From: Elmis aenea
Taxonomy: Eukaryota > Arthropoda > Insecta > Coleoptera > Elmidae
DNA: 64,000 bases
Assembly (NCBI GenBank): GCA_947652605.1
Contig: OX393581.1
Coordinates: 5,956,640-6,020,639, forward strand
Direction of reading: 5' to 3'
Below the pieces are notes generated by a model. That model was not told where the DNA came from. It ran no database searches and saw nothing but the letters and a program-made list of their open reading frames with translations. Every line of letters begins with the position of its first letter. Within the stretch, counting starts at the first letter, position 1. Made by a program: the position numbers and the translations under genes. Positions 11,574-24,105 of the stretch are shown here, piece after piece.

Positions 11574-12149
11574 CTAAATTTACTAAATACCTATAAAACA
11601 ACTATTGGATGTAAATTATTTACTTATGCTACTACTATGATGCAGCACATATATAAATTATATTATGTGTAATATAAAATAATTTTATACACATTTTTCG
11701 TATGAAAACTTAAAAAAATATGTTATAAAAATGTTTGTCACATGAAACAAAATACATTTTATTGACGAAATATGTTTATATGCCAGGCGTTTTTCTAGTT
11801 AATATGGTTGGACAAACCGATCAGGACCATGAAAAACGTAAATAAAGTCATAAGCATGCATCAACACCTTTTAAAAATTAAGAATTCTATAGTTTAACTA
11901 CCGAGAACTGGCATTTAATGAAATAGCTAGGTATTACATGTAAAACTGACATTATGCTTATGCACATACTTTAATGGCGAAATATATCTACAAACGAAAA
12001 TTGTATTACAAATTTGTAATTAATTGGGAATTTTTGTGCACGACTCAAAATTAATTTTAAGCACACCCAATTTTTGTAAATTAGATAGGTATTGTCAGTC
12101 AAGCAATTTTTTTTGTTTGTTTCCCTAGTATAAAAATAGTTAAAGAATG
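11574..12149. other. No gene seen
   Basis: AT-rich spacer between two LINE fragments, with no coding signal. Confidence 0.45.
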
Positions 12150-12378
12150 TAAACAAAACACAGAGAAAGCCTACTGGGGTTGGAATAAACTAAAACCAAT
12201 ATCCTTAACAGAACTAGCCTTTGCAAATGATGTAGTGCTATTAGCTAAAAGCGAAAAGGACTTGCAACTCAATCTAGACGTGTGGGCAGATACATTTAGT
12301 AGATATAATATGAATATTAATATAACCAAGACACCGAAAGTTACAAGGGGAAATGATTAAGAAGAAGAAGAAGAAAAA
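12150..12378 (+). mobile_element. Non-LTR retrotransposon family B, internally deleted copy
   Basis: The reading frame holds the RT palm: LTELAFANDVVLLAKSEKDL, then WADTFSRYNMNINITKT. The catalytic box has become FAND (12220-12231), so the first aspartate is lost. After ITKT the sequence jumps directly to the family 3' end (CCGAAAGTTACAAGG), then a stop and a (GAA)n tail. The whole thumb and C-terminal region present in 49250-49510 is deleted. Inactive. Confidence 0.8.
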
Positions 12379-15162
12379 TATATTTATTTGACATAAAATA
12401 GAAACGATAAAGAAGACCAGTTTTGAAACTTAAAAAACTTAATAAACAGTCGTAATACATTTATTTTGGTTATTTCAATTAATTTGCAACATTACAAAAC
12501 AAAAAAATTACACAAGACGATTTGTTTTAGTTTACTTGTCTTTTTTCTCACAACTTCTTACTTGCAATTAAAACACAATTATTATGCATTGAAAATGTTT
12601 TAAAAGTACACCTTCATACAATGTACACTTTCTAATGTAAGATCTTGACTAATAACTTAATTAGTTTTAATTACTTATTAAGTCGATGATGTAAATTAAT
12701 ATCTCATATATTTAAAGCGAATTGAAGCAAAATTTTTGCGCCGGCTATATTTATTGCTTCAGATTTACATTGCGCACTGAAAATTACCCAACAAACGTTG
12801 CCACATTTCTCTATATTAGTACGGCTGTTAATTTTATTTACCTACTTTTTGAATATAAGGTTCGATCGTAAAACAAATGAGGCACAGCTGTTTACAACCG
12901 CCTTCTGCAATTTACGAGTTTCGTATTGAGTGTTTAAGAATGTTTAATGCAACTGTACATGACAAGCGACTAACAGTAGCAATGGTTTTATTTAATTGTG
13001 ACAATAAAGAAACTTTACGAGGGACAAGCTTAGTTTATTAAGAGTAAAAACAGGGTTACTGTCTTTTGAGACTATTTTAAATATGTTCAGAGTATTTCCT
13101 TTAGCAAGGACTACACATCACCATAAATGAATCAGCCCAATAATAAAAATGTTGAAAATATCATAAAAATGTAATAATCACCATTTATCTCGATTGTAAG
13201 CGAAATAAAACACTTTTTACCCACTATTTCCAAAAATTTAAACACGAAACAGCGCAAGACATATTTACTTCTCTCTCTATTTTGTAAAATAATAGTAGGC
13301 TGTCCACCATAAATTTCCTGGCAGTAAATCTAACATTAAAAATTTATCACCGCATAGACACACAGTCCAAGAAATCTACAATACCACAATTAATATGGTG
13401 TGAAGTTATTTGTTCCGGTTCGCCTCTCATGCCAGCTACGATCTCCAAAATGTTATTCATACGATGTTTTACGGGCCAAAGCTATGAACCTTTACACAAA
13501 AATGATTTTTTTGATTAAAGTCTAGTTTTACTATCACAAAAAAAAACTTAAGGCCAGGTTAAGTTATTGGTTCTGATCTGCCGCTATGAACTTGTTTGTA
13601 ATTTTCCTCAAAACGAGTTTGTTCAAGTCGATTTTAAAATTAAATTGTTTAATTATAACTCAGAAGGTGTTGTGAATTCATTTTTAAAACCAAACGTATA
13701 GTTTTGTAAATACACCATAAAACCTATTGATAACACCATAGGTGTCCTTTATTTTAAACAGTTACGGTTTAATTCATTTCTTTTGTGATGGCTACATTTC
13801 AGATGAACACGTATTTAAATTTCTTCCGTTAGTATTCAATAACGAAAATACTGCAAAATAAAATTGCACACAGCATGTCAGCTATAAAACCAATTAACAA
13901 AAAACTGTTTGTATAACTTTAAAAGTTTGTACTGACAAGTGGACACCAATGGAGTAAAATCAAGTTAGTTTAATGATCAAGGATTAAGATTTTTATAATT
14001 ATCATTAATACTGACTAACATTTTTAAATTTTACTGGTTGCACTTTTCTTGTAATTAAATGCTATTGTGCACAAATGATAGAATCTTAATTCAGAAATAA
14101 AGAGGTATAAAAATAATAGTTTTGTTAATAAATCACCTGAAATTAAACGCCACCTTTTTTTCCAATAATAATTTGATATGTGATCCTTACTATCTTGTTT
14201 AAGCAGTTAAGTGGGTAATTATTTGTTCCTTATAAACCTATTTCTCGTATAATTTTAAAATTACACAAGTTTAATCAAAGTGGCCTTTGAAAAAGAACAA
14301 AACATCACAAAACTAGCTGTACCTAATTAAACACAAAAAAACTTGAATAATGTAAGATATTTTTTACATTACATAATAATTTATGATTTTTCACTTACTT
14401 TTACTATTAAATCTAAATTGTAACATGCGTTCAAAGTGTAGCCCACTCTCCATGGGCAATACAAATTTGAGATTTGCACTTTGTAGATAATGTTTTCCTA
14501 AGCTTATTACTTTTTGTTTGATCTGTTAAGTTTATTAACACATTTGCGGTTTTTATGTGCATCCATGTCTAATTTGTTTATATTTCGTTAAAACTTTTTT
14601 TATCCAAAGTAAAAATTCGAAATTTAGTGTCCATGATAAACTCATAAGCCTTAATTACATAACGCGTTTAGTATTACTTTATTTTTGCGATGCCAGGGTC
14701 AACTTTTTTTATTTTTATGGATGCCATATTGGACTGGCATGTAATTTATTGAATAAATCTAACACCTGGACGTGTTTAAGTGCGTTCAAACACATAATTA
14801 ATTGTTAAACATTATTAATGAACATACTATTCAAATTTGTAATCTAATTACTGTAACTAGATTAAATATTGCCAATAACTAATAATTATTAATTATTTTA
14901 GCACCACTCAGGCCTACCACGTCAGTAATTATACAATTAAACTTTCCTGTAATTTTCAAAGTACTTGAAGTAACGTAAAAAATCTGACAACCATAATTAT
15001 TTCGTGCAATAGGTAATAAACTTAAAGTATATAGCAGTTTAAAAAAAATTTCATGAAGCAATAAATAATAAACAGTTTTTATTACGTGTATTATATGTGC
15101 CTCTTATAAATATTTTAAAGAAGCAACATTTATTTTCAGTAGTAATATAACAAGTGCAAAGA
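12379..15162. other. No gene seen
   Basis: About 2.8 kb of AT-rich DNA in which I find no coding frame, inverted repeat or element terminus I can support. Frame 14557-14808 (plus) shows no motif. Confidence 0.45.
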
Positions 15163-15293
15163 AAATTATCGATAATTTTTGGTAAATATGCCCGATGGAA
15201 TTTGAGCTGAAAAAATCACGAGTGCACCTCGTGCACTCGTGATTTTTTCTGCTTCAACTTGCATGAGTGAAGATTTCTCAAAAATTATAGATT
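15163..15293. repeat. Foldback hairpin with a perfect 19-bp stem
   Basis: GAAAAAATCACGAGTGCAC (15209-15227) is followed by the loop CTC and its exact reverse complement (15231-15249). Outside it, pairing continues imperfectly to about 15163 and 15293 (GATAATTTTTGG against CAAAAATTAT). It is probably a small foldback MITE. A similar CACGAG/CTCGTG pairing recurs near 17139-17176. Confidence 0.7.
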
Positions 15294-15655
15294 ATCTGCA
15301 ATGCACGAGTTATATTTTGTCAGAAAATTTCCTTCACCTAACCTATCTGTCAAATTAAAATGTTGTTTAATTTAGATAAATTAAAGTATACCTACTACTT
15401 ACTGCGATTGTTATTATTAATAGATCATTTATAACTAATTTTTAATTCAAGAATTATATTTTAATAAAAATTAATGAACCAAAAAGTATTTAGGTACATA
15501 CATAATCTGTTATGTCAAATTTCACAAGTACTGTCAGAGTGGTGTGTCAGGGGTGTGGTTTAATCTATATTAAAGTAACGTTATTGGTCGCCGACATCTG
15601 TCAAAAAATTATCAAGACCAAAATACCTTATTCCCTCTCCAAATTTATATTTTCC

Positions 15656-15792
15656 ACCAATCAAAAACTCAGATTTCTTAGAAACGACCAATAAACGCAT
15701 GAAAATCTGCTAATTGCGAAAAGTAAATTATCAGTGTATGATTATGTTTATTGGCCGTTTAAAGGAAATCTGAGTTTGTTATTGGTCGAAAA
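15656..15792. repeat. Inverted-repeat MITE-like unit
   Basis: The left arm (CCACCAATCAAAAACTCAG...GACCAATAAAC) pairs with the right arm (GTTTATTGGCC...GAAATCTGAGTTTG...TTATTGGTCG) over about 43 bp with a few mismatches. Related pieces (TATTGGTAG, GGTTGGTTGAAAAC, TTTGACAGG) occur to 15920, which suggests a partial second unit. Confidence 0.65.
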
Positions 15793-15920
15793 CGCAAATT
15801 TGACAGGAGGATCAACTCCTGGCAGAGGAATGTAAAATTATTACCGTGTAATATTGCTCCTATTGGTAGTCTCTAAAAGATTTAAGATTAGTGGTTGGTT
15901 GAAAACACAAATTTGACAGG

Positions 15921-18370
15921 TGAAGGGAATTTTTGTTGAAAAAATTGTTTTTTAAAGCAAGTTCTTATTAATGCATAGGTTATTAATACGGTTTTATAAA
16001 TACGGGGGTCAAGTAAAATTTAGCACTGGAATTCGGTTGCATTGAAAGAAGACAGTTACGACGAAATATAGATTTCTGGGGATGGAAAAAGCCAACCAAG
16101 AAGAGTTAAGAAAAACACTCTTGAAGATAATCCTGGAGTTTTTCAAAAACACAGGGCTTCTTTAAGAGGCTATCACCAGAGGGTATCATAGACCAATAGG
16201 TCGCAGTACAGAAACACGAAAGGGGACCACTTCCGCGGAAATAAATAAGAAATAAATAAATTATCCACAATAAATAAAACAAAACAATTTCGAGATTCTT
16301 AAAAAAAGACACAAAAAGTTGTTTTTACAGCGAATTTTTTCATGCAGCTGTGCTTTAGGGCAGTGTAACCGGCAAAAAATTTAAAACACGTCATCTTGCA
16401 TGTCATATTGTTACGTTTATTGTTATATTTCTAGACGCTGAGTCATCTGCAACCTTAACCTTTAATATAGTACAGACAATTGCAATTTCTAACACCTTTT
16501 TAGTATTTGGTAGTGGCTTGATACACTCGCACACGCAACCTACTTCATTAATAGCTGTAATATTTATAAATCGATGTACATAACTGTGACATGGCTAAAC
16601 GTACACACTGTCACTAGCTTTCAAAATCTGAAAGTAAATTTATATTGACATTGATACAGACAAGTACAGAATGTAGGATACAGTATTATCGGACATTAAC
16701 AATGATTGCCTGCCAATGGTCGAGTTAATTAATATCGCGGTTAGGTATTTATAAGGCAGTGCGTGTGACAATTTACAAAACGCCTTGTTAATTTTTATGT
16801 GCCAAGTCTGTTGCACTACTTGGGCGGGATTTACTTGAAATATACGATCGATTAGAGTTAAGTAGCAGTGAAATGTTAAGGATAATGAATGATGTCGGTA
16901 GTTCATGAATGCGTAGCGTAAATAATGAGACTAACAATGTCGTAAATTGTGTGGTTAATTTTGAAATGATGCATAATTTATTCTAAGGGATCGCTTCACA
17001 TGTCATAAATATAAAATTAGGTCCAATATTTAAAGTCAGTGCCTCTATAGTCGTTAAATTATTGTAATTACTACCAAAAATTCTACGAAACAATTTTAAT
17101 TAATCGTAGGTGTTATGTGATCGTAGAAAAAGTAAGCTACATAACACGAGTTGTACGGCAATTATGCACTCGTGAAAACAAATAATATTAACATTACGTA
17201 AGCCCATAGCCGGAGAGACTTCAACATTGGATCAAGCGACAAACCCGCTTTACAAGTTGACAATCTATGTGTTGTATGGGTAACTTTGTTATATATATAT
17301 ATGAGAAAAAGAAGTATGTTTTATACTGAATGGATATATTTTTTAGTGCATACATTTTTACCCCCAAGTTTCGATGTAATTTTTTGAAACATGTTCTATA
17401 TAGTTGTTACACAAGAAAAAATAAATTGAAAGAATATTTTTTTAAACAATGTCATTTAGAAAGGTTAGATAAGTTTTGATTGCTTTTGATGAAGACAGGG
17501 CATTCTTAAATCTGGCGTAGCATTTCTTTATGTAGGGATTACTTTTGTTTTTAATACTATTGTGCTCTAATTGTTTTATTTGTTACAGCAAAGTAATAAC
17601 ATGCCTAATATTTATACAAAAAGCGATTCAAAGGTTTATCGTTTAGCAAATTGTGTTTTCTACATTGTATGAAGTTTGTTTGGCATATTTTTTATTGCGA
17701 TACCTTTTTAAAATCATGTTAATCGAGGTTATGTTAATAGACTATAAAACTTTTCTAGACTGGCTTTATAGCCAATAAAAGCTAATCTTTTTGACCTTGC
17801 ACATTAAATAAACGTGTTGCATTTCTAATGCATTTAAAATAAACATGATGATACAAATAGAAGCAGAAATAACATCGTTTCAGTAAAGAAAATATGACTT
17901 CTTTGGAAAAATCTGTGCAAATTAAGAAAATTAACAATATCTAGAATAAAAATTTAGATCATAAATAACATTGGACTAAAACAATATTTAACAGATTATA
18001 CAGGAAGAATAAATCAAATTTTGATATTATGACAGTAAAAAAGGAAATGTTCCTTTATTTTTAACAGTTGCGCATCTTTTAAAAGTTAAAAATAAAAAAC
18101 TTTTAAACACGTCAATTAGGTATGTAAACACGCTAAGGTAAATTCGATAAAAAAATAGTTATTTAGGTAACAAGACCGGAAAGTGGCACTTTAATAGACA
18201 AGTAGGCAGTTTAGGGACGAGCCGTAGGCGAGTCCTGAAAGCATACGAGTCCTCCAATGACACCAAAATCACTATCGTCACCATCCATAAATAACAATAA
18301 CTTAACAAACTACAGGTAAAAATTTGTTTGGTTGTTTAATGACGCTTGTTTGACAGCGCACTTCAATAAA
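15921..18370. other. No confident gene; possible LINE ORF1 remnant at 16080-16250
   Basis: A plus-strand stretch from 16083 reads MEKANQEELRKTLLKII and then FFKNTG, a stop, and GRSTETRKG, ending in a run of AATAAATAAG-type sequence. This loosely resembles the ORF1 region of some LINEs, at low confidence. A short (TA)n run lies at 17290-17301. Otherwise AT-rich DNA. Confidence 0.3.
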
Positions 18371-18470
18371 ACAACTCATCACCATGGCAATCAGCTACTT
18401 TCCGGCCTAGGCCAGTAAAGACAACTCATTACCATGGCAACCAGTTACTTTCTGGCCTAGGCCAGTAAAG
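18371..18470. repeat. Tandem duplication of a 50-bp unit
   Basis: Two head-to-tail copies (18371-18420 and 18421-18470) differ at only a few positions. Both contain ACCATGGCAA and the palindromic GGCCTAGGCC, and both end CAGTAAAG. The similarity of the copies points to a recent event. Confidence 0.9.
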
Positions 18471-19526
18471 ATGTATTTTTCAGCCTAGAAATTGATCGGA
18501 AACAACTGATTTTTTGGACGGACGAAGAAAAAGGCTTTATTTATTAAGCTATCTCTTTTAATAAAAAAACACGAGTAACGTTTTATTAAACAAATACGCT
18601 TTCATTACTAATAAAATTGATAACATTATAGCTTTCAAATGTTTCCACGCGCAATTAGCAAGCCATGATTAGGCATCTGTGTTTTCCATTATTAATTACA
18701 GCAAACGTTATCCTGAGGGGTTTTCTGAAACTTGTAATTGCACCAACGGCGGTCGTAATTAGCATCCAACAATATTAGCTTCGACGAGTTATACATAAAA
18801 ACGACTAATCTACATTTTAAAAACTTAAACAAAGTTATCACAATAAATTACAATCGGTTCAGGGATATAAAAAATGATTGATTACACTTCCTTGTTTATG
18901 ACTTCGAGGCTCGACTGAACTTATTACACAGTAAGTTATATAGATACTGCTCGAGTGATACAAATTTTTATTTATTGTTACAACTGTATATTATGTATTA
19001 CGACTAATGCAGCCCACTATTGTCAGAAACCGTTTCTATAAAATTTATTCACTTATTTTATCGCGGATCTATAATGATATCACGATTTTATTATTATCTA
19101 TTTAATGTTGCAAATATTTAACTATGAACGTTCTATTCGCAAGTTGTAAACTGTGGTCTTTTATTTTAGCGGTACTAGACACTAGAGTCATGTTAGAGTT
19201 TGTGCGAGCTACGATTGTAAAAATGCGGAACTATTTGTTATTCTTTAATGTGTCTCATGTCGACAAGGAATTGCTGGTACGTTGACACTTTTTGGATGCT
19301 TTCAATTTAATCATACAATCAATCATCATACAATAAATTGCATTAAAAGTAAAGTTTTAAAAGTCTGCAAAATTTAAGGCAGTTGCTTATATTTTAAAGT
19401 TATCAATTATTTATTTTAAAAAAATGCAGACTAGTTTTCACTTTTCCATTTTTATTTCAAATTTTTAAATCACAATTTAAACCATCTAAGGGTAGGTAAT
19501 TGTTATCCAGAGTGTAAATAACAATA
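18471..19526. other. No gene seen
   Basis: AT-rich with no coding frame or repeat that I can support. Confidence 0.45.
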
Positions 19527-20460
19527 GAGTAAAGTGCCCTAATATGGAACAGTTGCCTATTATGGAATACATCAGTTTTATGACAAAGAATAAGCGATAT
19601 CTGTTGAAAAGTATATGTACCTATTTGTACATTAATCACACATTCCCAAATGTAAAATAGTTAAAAAATATTCACTAGATTTCATAATAGATTCAAATAT
19701 ATTTTTGACGTGCTACTGAGCTTTTAGGCTAAATCTTTCAGTGCAAAATATTATATGCTAGGGTAAATGATATAAAATATTTTATTGCATGTTTATTTAG
19801 CATGAGCCTTTACATTTTAATTAAATAGAATTTTGATTGGAGCCATTTCATGTTTTACATATACCGATTTTTGAAATGTCACATTGATGCCTAATATGGA
19901 ATACATAGAGGTGCCTTTTAATGAATATGATTATGGTCACTAAGTACAGCAATATGGGTTCAATGTCAAAAGTCAGAAATGGGCAGACGAAAAATGTGCA
20001 AAATACCCAAAAAAAACAATTCTATTGTCCCACCTGTAACAAATAAATAAATTATCAACATTTAGTTCGAATGACACTTGAATTATAATTTAATTTACAT
20101 AAATAACAGAGTTTTGGTTTGGTTTAAGTAATAATGCAAATCAGAAATAAATAAAAGATTAATCTATGAGCAGTTGTTTATTTTAATGTACCTATATTTC
20201 CTATATAATTCTATATTCCATAAAGAACCCCTAGTATTCCATATTAGGTTCCCCGGGAGCTTAATATGGAATAGTAGTAACATTTAAAAAAAATTGCTAT
20301 ATAAGAAATATCTAGGTACCGTAATATCGTACCAGAATTCGAGTAATGTGTTGCGTATTCATTACAAATTCCTTATAATTTGTTTTGCAAAATTTTGTTG
20401 AATAAATGTGAATGTTATTGCCGAATACAAAAAAGTATTCCATATTAGGGCACTTTACTC
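19527..20460. mobile_element. TA-flanked Tc1/mariner-type MITE
   Basis: Termini are GAGTAAAGTGCCCTAATATG at the left and its exact inverse CATATTAGGGCACTTTACTC at the right, each bordered by TA. The motif AATATGGAA or its inverse recurs at least six times (19541, about 19558, 19888, 20213, 20235, 20263, 20435). No transposase frame is present. TA duplication and these termini suggest the Tc1/mariner/pogo group, an inference. Confidence 0.85.
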
Positions 20461-20695
20461 TATATAAAATTTTAAGGCAAAAAAACTAATTTCTAACTTC
20501 ATAAGGTTCAAATTATGTCTGACAAATTTTACTGAATCATGGAATAACTGTAAACTATAGTCTTAGCGCTTTTTTCAAAGAAAAATCAAAACATTTTTAA
20601 TCAAGCGATACACTTAAAATTTGGCAAGGAAGTTATTTATTTATACCCTAAATAACGATCATTTATCATAGAACAGTTCAAATTATGATTTTAAA

Positions 20696-20948
20696 ATGTG
20701 ATCCTAATCCAAATAAATATTTACAAATTCTCTTGCTAAAAGCATTCATAATCAGCTGTTAGATGGTATTGTTTACAAATTCAATCAGGTGTGCCAACTT
20801 ATGAATCGAAAAACACTAGAACTCAATCTGGGGTATTACTCCTTGCATTCATGTGATCCTAATACAAAATTTTAATTTTTCTCGAGAAAAGCAGTCATAT
20901 GCAGCTGTTAGATGTTACAGTTTACAAATTCAATCAGGTGTGCCAACC
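20696..20948. repeat. Imperfect direct repeat, period about 150 bp
   Basis: ATGTGATCCTAAT occurs at 20696 and 20851, and the block CAGCTGTTAGATG...TTCAATCAGGTGTGCCAAC ends at 20798 and 20947. The two units have diverged and differ by small indels. Confidence 0.75.
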
Positions 20949-22021
20949 TTAAATTTGATTTCTTTACATTATTAAATAGAAGTGTTTTGATCTAGTTACG
21001 TTACCCCCTGGGAAGAAACTTAAGAGCTAACATTTAAAGACCCTAATAATATGATAGAGGACTCAATTGCCTGAAAAATTAAAAAGCAGAATTACAAGTA
21101 AAAAAAATTACTCGTATTTTAAAACCATTAATCTACATAAAGTGTAGGATAAAGCAGACAGCTTTTGCCAAAACAGTACGCATGCAAAATAAATAATGCT
21201 TTTAATCCGACAGGAGCTTAGTTAAACTGAAAAAATTTATAGCTGATTTAACCACCTAAATAATCTGATTAAAGAAATATTTTTGCCGGAAATAGTCTTC
21301 CTAATGAATCACAGAGAGGCAATAAATTCTCCTTTACGTGTATAACCACAATAAAATAATCAAAATTAGACGATATTTATCACTGGCTCTCGTTTGCGAG
21401 ACACCGTTCAACCTTCAGCAGCCAGAACGTTTATTTTGGATGATGATCCCGTTGTTGGACAATAAAAATTGCCTTGTTGCGTTTCAACAATTCATGTTGA
21501 CTCCCAAGAGCTCCCACAGTAACCCAATTTTTTATACGGAGATAAAACTTTATGATAAATTGTTAAAAATAGAACACGGTTTTTTTAGGGATAATAGCGA
21601 AGCAGCGTTGTAAAGATGTTTGATAAAAACAAGGCCATAAATTGTCATTAAAATAGGACACCTAACCGCAATTAACATGAATATACGACCATTTATTTTT
21701 GTCACCTGCTGTTATAATAATTGTGGACGCCGTTATTAAGGAAATATAACCCCTGAGAAATAATTCTTGCGTTAAAACAAAAGCGAGAAAAATTAAAGTG
21801 ACTCAGACAACAAAAATTTTAAAAAAGTTGTTCTTAAATTTGTGCAAGAAATATTTTTTAACAAGAAAGGGGACTTCTTAGCCGAAGAGGTCCTAGTAGC
21901 AAGAATATTAATAAAACATTCCAATACTCAATCAAATTTCATCATTAAAGTACCTTTAAATCAAAGGATAATGCTTCATATGAAATAAAAATTACAGGAA
22001 ACTCAATTTTGACTGTAATTT
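20949..22021. other. No gene seen
   Basis: AT-rich DNA. Frame 21338-21613 (plus, 91 codons) shows no motif, no composition change and no splice context that would support a gene. Confidence 0.4.
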
Positions 22022-23440
22022 GATTGTTTACAATTTTTAGTTAGTTAGTTCTGATTTGCAGAACTTTTTCCATTTAATTCTTGGCTAATTTTGCAGCTTC
22101 GTTCCATGTGGTGCTCTTCCTTGACAATACTTTTGTCCCACTTCTTGGTTCCAGCTTTTACGTGGTCTCCCTCTGCGATTTTTTCTATCCCAGTCTGCGT
22201 CCCATATTTCTTTTACAGGATTTCCATCCTTCACTCTGATTAGGTGCCCAAACCGGTTAAGTTTTCTTTCTTCTATTTTTTGTATCATAGAATCAACTTC
22301 GAGCCACTTCCTAATTTCTTCGTTCTTGAATATATCTAATCTAGTAACCCCTTCTATTCTCCTTAAAACCCTTATCTCTGCTGCTACAATTTTTAATTTT
22401 AACCTCTTTGTAAGGGTCCAAGATTCGCTTCCATATATAATCGTGAGTATGAAAACAGACTTATACACTCTAACTTTGTTTGTTTATTTACTTCTCTCTT
22501 GTTTAAGAATACCTTTTTCAATGAGTAGAATAAATTATTTTCAGCCTTTATTTTATTATTAATTTCTTGTTCTATACTTTATTGTTTATAATCGAACCCC
22601 AGATATTTCAGATTTTTAGTCTTGTAAAAACTGTGTCCATCAATGGTTATGTCGATATTTTTCCCCTCTTTTGATATTACTATTATCTCTGATTTGTCTT
22701 TATTTATTTTCAGACCGAATTCATCAAGATGTTCCTTCCATATGTTCACCGTTCTTTGTAGTTCTATTTCATTTGGGGCAGCTAAAACTAAGTCGTCCGC
22801 GTATAAAAATTTCTTCACTTTGACAGGCATCAACTTTCTAGTGCCCACCTGTATCCCTCTTGCTATTGCACTGGTTTTCTTTGCTATATCATCCATCACT
22901 GTTATGAATAGTGTGGGGCCCAGAATACTTCCGTGTCTCACCCCTTTGTAAGTCAGGAATGTACCCGTAATATCTGTATGCCCCCTCCTGTTCTTACTAC
23001 ATTTTTGGTCTTGATATAGACACTTAATCGCTCTTATTAAATCTTAGTCAATGTTTCTGTTTCCTAATGAGTATCATATTTTATTTCTACGAATTAAATC
23101 GAATGCCTTCTGAAGATCTATTGCACAAAGGTATAAACTTCTGTTGCCTCTCAGTATCCTTTCTGATATTTCTCAGGCAAAAAACTACAGTCCTGCGTGC
23201 TTCTACCTGGTCTGAAGCCTGCCTGATTGTCCATGATTGTTTTCTCTTATTGAGATCTTAGCCTGTTTTCCAAAATTATTTCGTAGACCTTCCCCGCTAC
23301 AGATAGTAATGATATTCCCCTGTAATTATTACAGTCCATGGTCTCCCCTTTTTTATGTTATGGCATAATGATAGCAACATTCCAATCTTCCGGTAATTTT
23401 TTATATTTCCAGGCCAAATTGAGTATTCTCAGTAGCAGTT
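22022..23440 (-). mobile_element. Non-LTR retrotransposon family C, longest copy
   Basis: Reading the minus strand from 23440: LPEDWNVAIIMP and CNNYRGISLLSVAGK (RT start), a broken stretch with GQSG and LQKAFD (fingers), then an intact stretch 22941-22579 with RHGSILGPTLF and FLYADDLVLAAPNEIELQ (YADD at 22792-22803) and LKYLGF. Next, 22468-22085 carries YGSESWTLTKRLKLKI and RFGHLI, and then RRGRPRKSW. These are the RT, thumb and C-terminal segments of an RTE-like LINE in normal order. At least two stops or frame changes separate them and the endonuclease region is missing, so it is a 5'-truncated, dead copy. The frame shadows on the plus strand are not genes. Confidence 0.88.
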
Positions 23441-24035
23441 ACAATTTTTAATATTTTATTATATTACGCTTTAAATCTTTAAAGTAGCTTATAATTATTA
23501 CTTGGACTGTAAACATTCACATGCCTTGTTATAACATAATCTAGTAGCAAATTAAATTATAATTGTGGGTAGCTATGGACTACTGCTGACCCCAGTAACC
23601 CAGTAGTACCCCAATATGGGGCGTGTAAGCATTTTTAAGCAGACAAATCTAAAGAAGATGTGGAACCAAAATGATTTGGCAGGATTTATATTAAAAAAAT
23701 ATGTTACAAAATTTAAATGAAAGGTAAAAAATGTAAAAACATGAAATGTTATAGTGAAAACATTGGTGATATTAAGAAAAAAAAATTACATACCTCCTTA
23801 TACTTAGTTTGTCGTATCACTGAAACAAATAAAAAGTATTATTAATTTTTAAATCTTTTTTAATTAATTAACACTAACACATTTGTACAAAAATATTTAT
23901 TTGATTACTCCAAATATTTTTACGTCTGAAATACAAAAAATAAGAAAGTCTATATAGGACAACAAATAATGAAATTCGAACATGTGACCTAACCTCAGGA
24001 CATTTAGTAAATAAACATGGAAAGTAATCTGAAGG
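23441..24035. other. No gene seen
   Basis: AT-rich DNA between two LINE remnants. Confidence 0.45.
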
Positions 24036-24105
24036 AACAAACCTCGACACCTACGGGTAAAAGAGGACAACGTTGATGATGATAATGATGTTGGAGATAT
24101 CAACG
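24036..24105 (+). mobile_element. LINE family D 3' end with GAT-type tail
   Basis: The stretch CTACGGGTAAAAGAGGACAA matches the end of the family D copy at 42885-42915 (there on the minus strand). It is followed by TGATGATGATAATGATG, the trimer-rich tail expected of an RTE-like LINE. Only the extreme 3' end was copied. Confidence 0.65.

Noticed and set aside
17290..17301. (TA)n run as a possible satellite
   Set aside because: Only a few units; an ordinary short microsatellite.
22643..22951. Plus-strand frame over LINE family C
   Set aside because: Antisense of the YADD-containing RT frame. The same holds for 6202-6522.
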